DNA of 64,000 bases from Limnephilus marmoratus (lineage: Eukaryota > Arthropoda > Insecta > Trichoptera > Limnephilidae): assembly GCA_917880885.1 (NCBI GenBank), contig OU862916.1, positions 54,596,831 through 54,660,830 of the forward strand, in the 5' to 3' direction. Shown here one piece after another: positions 53,488 through 62,935 of this stretch. Position numbers and translations under genes: made by a program. A model generated the notes under the pieces. That model saw only the letters and a list, made by a program, of their open reading frames with translations, was not told where the DNA came from and did not search any database. Position 1 is the stretch's first letter. Each line of letters opens with the position of its first letter.

Positions 53488-53714
53488 ATTAAATATCGAA
53501 TTCATCTTGGCCGCCATTTTTCCATAACCGTTTGGACAGAATGCTTTATTGGTAAGCCAAGTCCTCTCTGAGAGAATTTTATTTGGTCATTGATGACATT
53601 ATAAAAACACAAAATACGTTGTATTCATATAAATCGAATAAAAAATGTAGCACCGCTTATGAAAAGGATAGCCAATAATTCAAAATAAGCAATAATTCAA
53701 ATAAGCAATAATTC
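53488..53714. other. Spacer, nothing recognised
   Basis: Three ATAAGCAATAATTC-type units near 53675-53715; otherwise nothing. Confidence 0.4.
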
Positions 53715-53724
53715 TTTTAAAAAA

Positions 53725-53785
53725 ATCAATAATAATCAACGAGTTTCGAAAACCAAGTTTTCTTCATCAGAATAAGATTAATATT
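53725..53785 (-). ncRNA. Hammerhead-like motif, sister of 21.7 kb
   Basis: On the minus strand: AATCTTATT, CTGATGA (53764-53770 complement), stem GAAAAC…GTTTTC, GAAA (53744-53747 complement), C UC G U U as a two-pair stem III with predicted cleavage U, then GATTATTATTGATT. The core bases are all present. Stem I is weaker than at 21707 (pairs at 1.1-1.3 and 1.5, then mismatches). Antisense to TRIT1. Confidence 0.5.
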
Positions 53786-53790
53786 ATATC

Positions 53791-54340
53791 GTAACATTTT
53801 CAGGCCTATACTATACCTACCTACTAGTTTCGAATTTCGAACTATTATTATAGTACACGCCAAACTTTAATGCCGGGCCTGAACATTGTACGATCCGTTC
53901 TTGTGCAATTACTGACATTACAATGAACGTAAGCGAAAGAGAAATATGCGTAAAAACATACGTGTGACAAAGAAAGGCGTGGGCGGAGAGGCAGGCCACT
54001 TTTTTTTATCTTAAACTCGGCTGTCTCGACGATTTCTGTATCAACGTCAGGCCGGCATTAAAGTTTAAACATCGCTATTCCGCTATACATTTGGCAACGT
54101 AATTCTCTTCCATGATAATATAATGTGAATGGATTGTTAAACAACCGACATCCCAATGAATTCCTTTCCCATTCATCACTTTTATTTCATTGACGGGACT
54201 GTACAGTGTAGCACTGTACATCAGACCAAGCCATTGACTCATTGAGTATCTCATTTCATGTCGCCAACTAATATGATGAATTGTCCAGATGGTTGAAACA
54301 GACTTACATTAATATTATCGTGGAAGGAAGACTCATACCT
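53791..54340. other. Spacer, nothing recognised
   Basis: No motif recognised. Confidence 0.4.
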
Positions 54341-54345
54341 AAATC

Positions 54346-54415
54346 AATCTTTATTTAGAATATTAAAGTACCTACCTAATACCTATATTTAGAATATTAA
54401 AGTACCTACCTAAAT
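54346..54415. repeat. Tandem duplication, two units of about 37 bp
   Basis: ATTTAGAATATTAAAGTACC followed by TACCTAA appears twice in tandem. Confidence 0.7.
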
Positions 54416-54867
54416 TAAAGGAGGCGTCTACTAATATCTACAGGAATTCCAAAAACTGAACAAATCGGACTAATATCTATGAGAACCAAAGAGAGGACGA
54501 ATATCTACAGCTCAAATTGCTGACCAATATCTATGAGAACCAAAGTGAGGACGAATATCTACAGCACTGGCAGAGGTTGGATTTGCAATTATCTATAGCA
54601 TATTGGAATAACGTAATATTCCGTAGGTTAGGTTAGGTTTTCTGGACAACCTCTTGCTCAGCTGCCCTCTGTAGATATTAGTCCCACCTACGCTCGTCAC
54701 CACGGGGACCGTCGTAGATATTCGTACGACCTTAGCTCTGTAGATATTAGTCCTCACTCTGAAGTTCATAGATATTTGTCCAACATATGAGCTGTAGATA
54801 TTCGTCCGACATATAGGCTGTAGATATTAGTATCTGGAGACAAATTAAAACAGTGTGTAGATACCTT

Positions 54868-55117
54868 TTTTTACGTTAACCTCATCTCCTCAGGGCCTCC
54901 TGTGTGGAGTTAATGTAAAAAAAAAAAAAAAATCTCATATCATCTTTGGGGATACCTACTGTGTGGAAAGGAAGGAGAAGAAGTTCTCGGTAGGAAAAGG
55001 TACGAGGGATGGGTAGTGGATAGTAATCTAATCCAACCCTCCCGCTGCGGTTCTTGACGAAGAGTCGAGAGAGACCAGCTGTAGAAGTCAAAGAGTCTCC
55101 CTAAACCGACCTCTTTC
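54868..55117 (-). repeat. Repeat family A, inverted copy
   Basis: Minus strand: GGTTTAGGGAGACTCTTTGA, CGAGAACTTCTTCTCCTTCC, CTCCTGTGTGGAG region and TTAATGTAAAAAAA around 54900. The order of blocks is disturbed: GAGGCCCTGAGG-type text (54887) and ATCATCTTTGGGGATAC (54938) are separated by the A run, so two partial copies may be joined here. Confidence 0.55.
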
Positions 55118-55263
55118 GATTCTGAATTGAGTCAGATTAGGATTTGGGATAAGTTAAGAGTGGCTTACATCCAGCATGTGGACAGTCACGCAAACCTATC
55201 AGTTTTATTTTTGGTTGTAATTTGCGTCTACAGGTATAAGGTATGCGGAACCAGTGGTACAAG

Positions 55264-56124
55264 TAGGGAATGCAAATCTCGCGAGATTGGGGCTTTAGCC
55301 CCAATCTCGCGAGTATATGAATAACAATACTGCGAGATCTCGCCAATTTCGTGATCTTGCCAGATTGGGGCTATAGCGAGATCTCGCGAGTATATGAATA
55401 ACCACAATATTTGAATAATCACAATATTTGAATAAATTGGGAAAAAAATAATACATACGTTGTTTGACGTATTTGTCTATAATTTTTTAATAAACTTCTA
55501 AGTAGTAAACTTTGACGTACGTATCTATCAAATAACAAATGAAAGAAACAACCAGTCTTCTCTTCTAACAAAAATCTTTTAGTAAGAAAACAGTTCTTTT
55601 ATAACAAACAAAACAACGAGAAGTCAAAAAAATGAAACTTATTATGTAAGTTGAGTTGACTATTAAACTGATATATTGAGTTGACTATTAACGGCTTCTT
55701 ATTTTGTTGGCCAGATAAGGAACGTACCCATACTACGTGACCAAATTTTTGCAATTTTTAACCCCCCCCCCCGTGACCAAAAACCTAAGCCCGCCGCCGC
55801 TCATTTGTACCAAGCGTGACATTTTGAAGACCCCTCCCCACCCTAAACGTGTCACGTAGTATGGGTACGTTCCCTATCCAGCCGCTAAAAGGCCCTTTCG
55901 GATTCAACGCTAGTTGGAACCACAGATCTCAGGCCGCCGCCCCACGCGCACCGAACGAAACCGACAGATCGCAACTCCGTCCGTGTCAGTCCGCGCTTCG
56001 AATAGACGTTTTTATACTCGAGTGCAATCTCGTTGAACTCGCGAGAGCTCGCCCTTTTTTCGTCCGAGATCAATCTCGCTAAAAAAGGCCGATCAATCTC
56101 GCGAGAACGAGATTGCATTCCCTA
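55264..56124. mobile_element. hAT-type element with CTCGCGAGAT palindromes, perfect 8-bp duplication
   Basis: The ends TAGGGAATGCAAATCTCGCG and CGAGATTGCATTCCCTA are inverted, flanked by the perfect 8-mer GGTACAAG (55256-55263 and 56125-56132). Both subterminal zones repeat ATCTCGCGAGA/GCGAGATCTCGC palindromes (55276-55395 and 56025-56115). A MITE (55719-55872) is nested inside. No transposase. Confidence 0.8.
55719..55872. mobile_element. MITE with C run, nested in the hAT element
   Basis: The ends GGAACGTACCCATACTACGT and ACGTAGTATGGGTACGTTCC are perfect inverted repeats over 20 bp. The interior has an 11-base C run and CGTGACA/GTGACC words. Confidence 0.8.
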
Positions 56125-56634
56125 GGTACAAGCAGATATCTGGATTGCAAATAACATAGGGATCCAAAAAAACTTATTTTTACCGATCTGATCATCCCGA
56201 TTTAAAAAAAAAATCATTTTAAAAGTCTGTAAATTGCCGATACAAATGACATTTTTTTTATTTGTTCTAAAAAATTCCAACTTTGGACTCGATTTACTTG
56301 AAAACGAAAGCTCAAAAAAAGTCATCCCACATATCCGACTGCAATAAATGTAATGTAGATTCACCAATTTACCTTGTTTGTATGATTAGTTTCCGAACAA
56401 CATATATAACAATCATGTCACCACCAAATAATGACTCCAGATTACGTAATAACTAACCTAACCTAACCCAACCTCTGCCAGTGCTGTAGATAGTCGTCCA
56501 CACTTTGGTTCTCGTAGATATTAGTCAGCAGTTTGAGCTGTAGATATTCGTTCTCACTTTGGTTCTCGTAGATATTAGTCCGATTTGTTCAGTTTTTTTT
56601 AATTCCTGTAGATATTAGTAGACGCTTCCCCAAA

Positions 56635-56956
56635 TAATAGCCAGGGGCAAGGGCGACATAACGGGAGGGGGGGTTAGGGAGTTTTTTCACTATGTGTTTT
56701 ATTAATGTGATTTAAATAAGAAGTTGTTTGTAAATAGAGGCCCCAAAAACTTTCTAATAATTTTTTAACCCCTTTAAATCCTCCCCCTTGTGAATGCTAA
56801 TAGCTACGCCCTTGGTCCGGGGTACCTAATACCAAAACCTTCCTATATAAATACCAGAAAAGCCAAGATGGCCTGTTAAAATTAAATTCTTACGTGGTGG
56901 AAGTTTATTTATTTTCTCCCTAATAATATAGCAGTTAAATATCTGAAACGGTGACC
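56635..56956. other. Spacer, nothing recognised
   Basis: No motif recognised. Confidence 0.4.
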
Positions 56957-57122
56957 GGCCAACTCAGAATGAAACCAACTCAGAAGCGCCTCAGAAAGGT
57001 CATTTAATGATAAAATAATTGGTTAAGTGTGGTTAGGGTTACCGGCTATTTTAAAATTATTTTTTCATAGCTTTTAATGACCTTTCTGAGGTGTTTCTGA
57101 GTTGGTTTCATTCTGAATTGGC
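56957..57122. mobile_element. Short MITE with 45-bp inverted arms
   Basis: GCCAACTCAGAATGAAACCA at the left is mirrored by TGGTTTCATTCTGAATTGGC at the right; arms continue with GCGCCTCAGAAAGGTCATT / AATGACCTTTCTGAGGTG. Length 166 bp. The target duplication is unclear. Confidence 0.7.
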
Positions 57123-57222
57123 ATGGAACCATCTGACACATAATATTACATCGGTAAAAAATATGTAAATAAAAAATAAACAAGATGCATTAAATAATAA
57201 TAAAATTATGATGCTGCAAACT

Positions 57223-58486
57223 CAGTACCGGATTATCCCTAAGGCAGAGTAGGCAACTGCCTAGGGGCCCCACATCGGCTAGGGGCCCCGCGTCCCGAGA
57301 AAAACTGACTTGCTTCAATTAGTGAGCAACGAAGTTTCGGAAAAAGTCAGTTTTCAAGATGTTTTCATTTTTTTTATTAGAAACATTTACAGGTTAATAA
57401 CATTAGGTACACGCATTAAAGAAAACAACAAATAATAATAATAATTAGCTTATAACCCAATAAATAACTAATGTTCATATCATGCACAAACAATAAATAA
57501 AAAGTCTGTAATTAAAACAAATATGATGTAATTTTACAAGTTTTTATTCAGGTGGCCTCTAAACGCCACCATGTTCCCTTGATCAAATCAAGGGTGGATC
57601 CAGGGGGGGGGTCATGGGGGTCATGACCCCCCCCTGGGCTGGGTCCAGGACCTAGGTGGACCTACTTTTTACTTGTGTCTATTATTATCAAAATTAAATT
57701 ATAACTTTTTGTGACTTGACCACGACTATGTGACCCCCCCCCCCTGGCGCTATGTGACCCCCCCCCCTGGCGCCAAAGCTGGATCCGCCCTTGGATCAAA
57801 TCCTAAACAAGGCTTTAAGGACACTGCAAAAAAAATTTATTTTTAATTCATATTCTGAAATATGCATTTGTTAATAATGTTCTCACTATTTGATGAAATT
57901 GGTAAAATTGATGGAGATACAGCATTTTATATGAAACCGTTTTAAACAGTTTGTATGTTGAATTATCCTCCGCAAAACTTTGAAAGCGTTTTTCTCGAAA
58001 GTTTTTTAACACATTTTTCAACCTGGTTGACAACATATTAAAAAAAACTATACATTCGATTTGTATGCACCAAGTAACGTAATATGTTTTCTTAGGTAGT
58101 CAGAGGGAGTTTATTTTTGATTTTATTTTTTATTTTTGGCAGCATTTTGAAGTGAAAAACGCGATTTTCTCTAAAAAATTTCGGTGAATTTGTTATTGTA
58201 AAATGGTAAAAAAAACTCATCGCATCGGTCAAGTCAAGTCAAGTCAAGTCAATTTTCTGAATGTTTTGCATTCAGAAAAAAAATAAAAAAAGTTTTAAAA
58301 CCTTACCTACCCCCCCCCCCTCCCCCCCCTTAAAGTTTTGTTAAAGATTTGATCAAGGGAACAAGGAGGCGTTTGGAGGCCCCTTCAACCCCCCCCCCCC
58401 CTCCACCCCCCGTTAGTCCACCATTGGTAAGGGGGGCCCCGAGACGTGCGTTGCCTAGGGGCCCCGACATGGTTAATCCGGCCCTG
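57223..58486. mobile_element. hAT element, perfect 8-bp duplication, with nested MITE
   Basis: The ends CAGTACCGGATTATCCCTAA and (reverse complement) CAGGGCCGGATTAACC are inverted, and TAGGGGCCCC words occur near both. Flanks are TGCAAACT (57215-57222 and 58487-58494), perfect. A second inverted pair inside (CTAAACGCCACCATGTTCCC near 57560 and GGGAACAAGGAGGCGTTTGG near 58358) frames the middle. C runs lie at 58310-58330 and 58388-58410. No intact transposase. Confidence 0.85.
57589..57793. mobile_element. hAT-type MITE nested in a hAT element
   Basis: The ends CAAGGGTGGATCCAGG and GCTGGATCCGCCCTTG are inverted, flanked by GATCAAAT (57581-57588 and 57794-57801), perfect. Next to the ends are G and C runs, including GACCCCCCCCCCCTGGCGC-like text twice. 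Same family as 8480-8654. Confidence 0.85.
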
Positions 58487-58494
58487 TGCAAACT

Positions 58495-59278
58495 TCTGGG
58501 GGCACTATCGGTTTTTACTGATAAATAGAAAGTATTTATTAATTAATTAGTTATTTTATTAATTAAATTCCCCCCTGACCTGTGCTAATAAATTGTCGGA
58601 CTTCCCAGCGGTTGGAGCTACTAGGTACTGCAGTTTTGTTGTTATGTGAAGCGTTGATGCTTGTTTATATTACACTCCCAACATGCATACATGACATGTA
58701 GGTACCACAGTACTAGGCACTAGGTACTTAGCATGGATCAAATTTCTGTAATATGAAAAGCACATACACGCCGTACTAGGTACGTGGTAACAACATTCAG
58801 TGATTTGCTAACGTTTTGGTAACCTTTCATTAAAAAATAATCATTCAGTCAGATTGACTACGAAAATATTGACGAAACATTATTATATATTATTTTACAA
58901 ATTCTAATAATAATGCATTTTCTTGTTTCATCACAAAAATGATTTAAATAATATTATACGAAAATAATTTTCGATTTTATTTACTGCCATCTGTTGAATT
59001 CTGTGAACACTTTTTTTTACAATTTCACTATCAGATAAATTCCTGTTATTTTCTTTGACGTGATGTTTAAAATAATTCTTAATCTGTTCTTTCACAGATG
59101 GCGTGAGTATAATTATTTTAGGAAAATGCAATTTTTACAAGCTTAAAAAAATATTAAGATGAATGAATTGTTTGTGCCTGTACATACGCAATATGAATAA
59201 ATAGGTTTTACAGAATATAATACATTGCATCCGTGATTCAATCCAATATTTTTAGATTTTCACGGCCAAAAATATTTT
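58495..59278. other. Spacer, nothing recognised
   Basis: AT-rich; a short minus-strand frame (58931-59131) shows no domain. Confidence 0.4.
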
Positions 59279-59447
59279 CGTTATTTGTTTTTGGGGTGTT
59301 ATGCCGTGTTGCGCTACCTCCTTCTTTAGCCAACGTTGTCGCCAAGGCAGATGTGTGATGCCCTGATGACGGACACTGTAACACTGTCCGAAACGTTTGC
59401 TAGAGAAGGAGGTAGCACAACACATAACACCCCAAAAACAAATAACG
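59279..59447 (+). repeat. Fold-back repeat with intact hammerhead core (copy c)
   Basis: Arms 59279-59336 and 59393-59447 are nearly perfect inverted repeats (CGTTATTTGTTTTTGGGG… / …CCCCAAAAACAAATAACG). They continue to CAACGTT against AACGTTTGC, so they form a very long stem III. The loop carries GGCAGATGTGTGATGCC, CTGATGA (59363-59369), stem GGACA…TGTCC (59371-59389) and GAA(A) (59390). GTT at 59335-59337 sits where a cleavage triplet belongs. Stem I is poor in this copy; copy a holds the complementary ACATCTGCC strand. It lies 206 bp upstream of a TRIT1 exon, in sense. Confidence 0.6.
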
Positions 59448-59652
59448 ACAATCCAATAGTGTATTTATTAGCCTTTTTTGGAAGATTTGAGTTTGTGTAT
59501 GGTCAAAACTATTTATTCATATTTATTTTACTTATGTACAGGCACAAACAATTAATTCATCTAATATTTTAAAGCATGACTTTCAAAAAGTTTAAATACC
59601 TTAAAACTAGATAAATTGTTTGTTGTAATAATCTATTTACTTTATTATTTAG

Positions 59653-59863
59653 GCCTACAGACTACACGAGAGGTATTTTTCAATCAATCGGATTCAAAGA
59701 ATTTCATGAATACCTGATTCTGAACGAAGACGAACGCTCCACTGAAAGTGGACAGAAGAAATTCATAGAGAGCTTAGATAATTTGAAGCTAGCAACACGG
59801 CGATATGCCAGAAAACAAAATAAAACAATTAAGAATCGCTTCCTTGGACATCCTACAAGACAG
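59653..59863 (+). CDS. TRIT1: TRIT1 tRNA isopentenyltransferase, internal exon
   Basis: Acceptor TTATTTAG ends at 59652; donor CAG|GTAATT at 59864. With the preceding exon's CA the first codon is CAG. It reads PTDYTRGIFQSIGFKEFHEY, then a charged stretch, then LKLATRRYARKQNKTIKNRF and LGHPTRQ. DYxxGIFQSIGFKEF is the strongly conserved substrate/tRNA-binding motif of eukaryotic dimethylallyltransferases. TxxYARKQxxWxKxR is the tRNA-contacting helix; here the usual Trp is Thr (KTIKNR). The 211-nt exon ends in phase 0. Confidence 0.95.
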
Positions 59864-60044
59864 GTAATTAAATTAATTATTATTATGTGTTTTACTACAC
59901 CGCGGGCAATTAAAATCGCCATTCAAAATAGAATCATCACAAATAAATTACAAATAAAATAGAAAGCATTAGCTCGTGCAACTGATATTGTACGAGTATT
60001 AATTTATTGAGCATATTGAGCTTTTCCAGACTTCAATGGCATGA

Positions 60045-60615
60045 TTAAAATCTCAGACCTCGGGCCTATTGTGTCGAAAAGTCAAAATATTTCCGCTTTG
60101 CAATAAAATTCAAATAAATGGAATATTTCTGAATGCATCTTAAAACTAAAAACTGTTTTTGAAATGTGATGAAAAACGCTTTCAAATAGTATAAATAATT
60201 CGAAACACATAATTTTTAACATAAAAAAATGGCTCACCTTTCGTGTTTTCTAATTAAAATTACTGACAACGAAAATATAAAATACATATTTTATTAGACA
60301 AATATATTATAAACATTATCTTCAACTTCCTTTTTTGTCGATTCATGTAAAAATAATTCATAAAAAATTCCCATAATTTTATAATTTTTTTAAAAAATTA
60401 TAATCGAAAACTTTGGTTTCAAAAAGGTGTAGTTTTTAATTATTTTGTGACTAGCTTTTAGATTTTAATATAAAATGTGGTGTTTACTCTTTCTAATACC
60501 ATTTAGATCATATTTCTAACCATGATTGTAAGGGAGACACAACGATTTCTACGAGACCTGACCTATATGAGTTGTTCCGAAAAGCGAACAAATTAGCCTG
60601 AGAAGTTGATACATT
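60045..60615 (+). repeat. Repeat family D, complete copy
   Basis: Starts CTCAGACCTCGGGCCTATTG and ends CGAACAAATTAGCCTGAG. The ends are loosely inverted (CCTCGGGCCTATT against AATTAGCCTGAGAAG). Internal text CAAATAAATGGAATATTTCT, CATTTAGATCATATTTCTAA and ATGATTGTAAGGGAGAC is shared with the other copies. No coding frame. Confidence 0.65.
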
Positions 60616-60634
60616 TTGTGGAATATGTACCTTG

Positions 60635-61001
60635 CAGTTCTGGGTCGGTCGTAAATAACCCGCTCACGGACCACTAAAGAGCGAGCGGGTCATTTTTTGA
60701 TCAGCACCCAGGTCTTGCGACCCACTTCTCGCAACCGCTCTACTACCGCAACCTAGGTTTCGGGTGTGGACGTGGCGGGGTGAGCGACGATAGATAGGTG
60801 TATGAAAGAGTGAACGGGTTGTCAACACCCGGGTTTCGCCACCCGCTCTCTTGACTCAGGTAGTAGAAAGTAGCTGGGTGAAGCGTAATCGAGTTTCATA
60901 TTTTGTGTCGCGAAAAGAGTGGGTCTTCGCACCCCGCTCGTAACGCCAGTGTGTCGTGAGCGACCCGAGTCGTGTAAAACGATCGATCGACCCAGGACTA
61001 A
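60635..61001. mobile_element. GC-rich hAT-like element with 8-bp duplication
   Basis: The left CAGTTCTGGGTCGGTCG and right (reverse complement) TTAGTCCTGGGTCGATCG ends are similar. They are flanked by GTACCTTG at 60627-60634 and 61002-61009. The 367-bp interior is unusually GC-rich for this window and repeats GAGCGGGT/ACCCGCTC words at least eight times. No frame with a motif. Confidence 0.65.
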
Positions 61002-61212
61002 GTACCTTGCACAAATGGATTCATGGTTAAAATAAATTTTAAAATTGTGAAATTAGTTTTTGAAAGTCCACATACATTTTTTATTGTATTATTATAAAAT
61101 TTAAAATTTACTATCAGCGAAGTCCCCTTTCCATAGAGAAAATTTCTTTCCAAGATGTAAAGACAAATAAATGTTATACATAATGTAATGTTCTCGCTTG
61201 ATTTTGTTTCAG

Positions 61213-61563
61213 ATTCCACCGCTCTACAAGTTAGACACAAGTGATGTTTCCCTGTGGAACCAAAATGTGTTTGAGAAAGCGACACAAATTATTGAACACT
61301 TTGTCAACGGTACAGAATGTCCCATAGAACCAGAACCATTGGCCACCGGTCTGGCCTACATTGGAGGCATTAATCCTAATTCATCTAACTTCTGTGAAAC
61401 CTGTCAGAGGGTGTTCATCGGAGATCATCAGTTTAACATTCATATGCGATCCAAGAGGCATAGGAAGCAATTGAGTAGGGCGAAAAAAAATGCTAGTAAG
61501 GATCCCAACCCCGATGGCAGTGACAATCCTATCACTAAAGACGACGAAAGTAGCAGTTTATAA
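61213..61563 (+). CDS. TRIT1: TRIT1 tRNA isopentenyltransferase, terminal exon with C2H2 zinc finger
   Basis: Acceptor TTGTTTCAG ends at 61212; in-frame TAA at 61561-61563. It begins IPPLYKLDTSDVSLWNQNVF, followed by an alpha-helical segment, then YIGGINPNSSNFCETCQRVF, IGDHQFNIHMRSKRHRKQLS and a charged tail ending DDESSSL. The finger is Cx2Cx12Hx5H, the matrin/U1-like type found at the C-terminus of eukaryotic dimethylallyltransferases and thought to bind tRNA. The two Cys and two His are all present. Length and order agree with the animal family. Confidence 0.95.
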   Translation: MPPLYKLDTSDVSLWNQNVFEKATQIIEHFVNGTECPIEPEPLATGLAYIGGINPNSSNFCETCQRVFIGDHQFNIHMRSKRHRKQLSRAKKNASKDPNPDGSDNPITKDDESSSL

Positions 61564-61765
61564 AACTGTGAAGTCTTTTGTTAATAGGATCTTTTGCCAT
61601 TTATTTCCTTTCACCTTATTATCATTCTCTTTTAGCCTTCTGCTATTCTATCCAGTGCTGGGTAGAGTCTGCCATATTGGTATTTTTTCCCTTGATGTTT
61701 TATGAACCTTGTTGTGCAGCATTTTCCTATTTTTAGTTAAATAAAGTAAAACTATTTCAGTACAA
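61564..61765 (+). terminator. TRIT1: TRIT1 3' UTR and polyadenylation signal
   Basis: A canonical AATAAA lies at 61740-61745, about 180 bases after the stop. T-rich sequence (TTGTTTTTACTTTTAC) follows at 61770, as expected downstream of a cleavage site. Confidence 0.75.
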
Positions 61766-62195
61766 TATTGTTTTTACTTTTACATATTGTTACTTATTTC
61801 ACACAACTTATGTGGAGTTCCACAAACAAATCTAAAAAATAAATAAATGTTGTGAATTCATTTTACGGCCGACGACAAATTTATTTTTATTGCGGGATTG
61901 TTGTTTGGCACATTTTTCTTAGCCAACATTGCAAACCTTTTAACCTGTTATCTGCAAGACTGAGGAATCTAAAATGGATGGACCAATTTTATGAAGTCGA
62001 AATTAGCGTTTTAGGGTGGGGGGGGTTGACTGATGGTGACATCATATTATATTAACCGTTTCCCCACGGCGGCTGACCTAAGTCATTTCATCAAGTGGCT
62101 CACACCGCGCGGCGGTTGACTTTAGTCATGAAAATAATATTAGAAACAACATATGCCGCGTGGGGGCGACTGCTTAGGAATATTTTTTTAGCGGT
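61766..62195. other. Spacer; inverted GCGGCTGAC/GGTTGACTTTAGTCATG words
   Basis: ACGGCGGCTGACCTAAGTCA and GGCGGTTGACTTTAGTCATG (62068 and 62112) repeat a small unit. Nothing else recognised. Confidence 0.35.
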
Positions 62196-62935
62196 TAAAG
62201 GGTTAAGAGGACATTACCAGAGAAAGCCGGAAATACGTCATTTTCAAAAAAGTTTTTAGACGTATTGACTCTTTTCCACAAAAAATTATAAATGGATTTC
62301 GAAAGATTGTTCTTTTATCTAGCATAGTTATGTAATAAATTTTTAGAATTTTTTTTAATTTTTAGTATAATAAGGTTATTCCATAGGTCGTTGGCAGATA
62401 TGTTAAATTTTCAAAAAAGTTTTTGTATTATACCACACCCATTTCAAATAATGTAATCATGCAGTAAAATAAATCAATACATTATCTAGCAAAGTTATGT
62501 ATTAGAATTTTAATTTTAGTTTCAATAAAATCATTAAAAAATATGTACGTACATGTGTTTCTTGACGAAAATTGGTCCATTTGTGTATTTATTTGCGCAC
62601 TTACAAACCAATATATTTCAGATTTTTTTAACATTCTTATTAAATTTAGACATTATTGAAAAATGATAAATACTTACAATCAAAAAATAACTACAAAAAG
62701 TACACTATTTTAATAGTTTTATCATCACCGCCTTTCAGCATTTTTGGATGAAGGTATAAATTAAAGCTAATTTGGATTGAAATAAATTCGATATTGAGTT
62801 ATAATTTAAAAAAGCTGGTACGGAGAATAATCAATCTTTCTCATTGTAACCGCCCTGCACGATCGGAAGAACAACTTTCGACGAAATGTGGATTTTCGTC
62901 CGCTGGCTGGTTAAACGCTCTTAACTCAACAAATT
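62196..62935 (+). repeat. Interspersed repeat family E
   Basis: Collinear direct repeat of 48545-49262. The ends GGGTTAAGAGGACATTACCAG and CTGGTTAAACGCTCTTAAC, each trimmed, are inverted with respect to each other, suggesting a DNA transposon derivative. Confidence 0.65.

Larger units (their letters stand above)
54419..56634. mobile_element. 2.2-kb inverted-repeat element packed with a GTAGATATTAGTC-like word
   Basis: The left arm 54419-54585 and right arm 56465-56634 are inverted over about 165 bp (GGAGGCGTCTACTAATATCT with AGATATTAGTAGACGCTTCC; AACTGAACAAATCGGAC with GTCCGATTTGTTCAGTT; CTGGCAGAGGTTGG with CCAACCTCTGCCAG). Each arm holds five to six units of the word; about seven more lie at 54665-54870 in opposite orientation to the left arm. 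Inside are a family A copy, a hAT element and a MITE. No transposase and no clear target duplication. Confidence 0.7.
30055..59652 (+). other. TRIT1: TRIT1 intron of about 29.6 kb
   Basis: It starts GTAAGT and ends TTATTTAG. The flanking exons join as CA|G, giving Gln and a continuous reading frame. No further TRIT1 coding sequence is expected between these two exons from the order of conserved residues. The intron is filled by the mobile elements listed separately. If it is genuinely spliced, the transcript crosses two hammerhead-like motifs in sense orientation (39637 and 59363) and one in antisense (53745). Confidence 0.8.
59864..61212 (+). other. TRIT1: TRIT1 last intron
   Basis: GTAATT to TTGTTTCAG. 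It contains repeat D (60045-60615) and a GC-rich hAT-like element (60635-61001). Confidence 0.85.
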
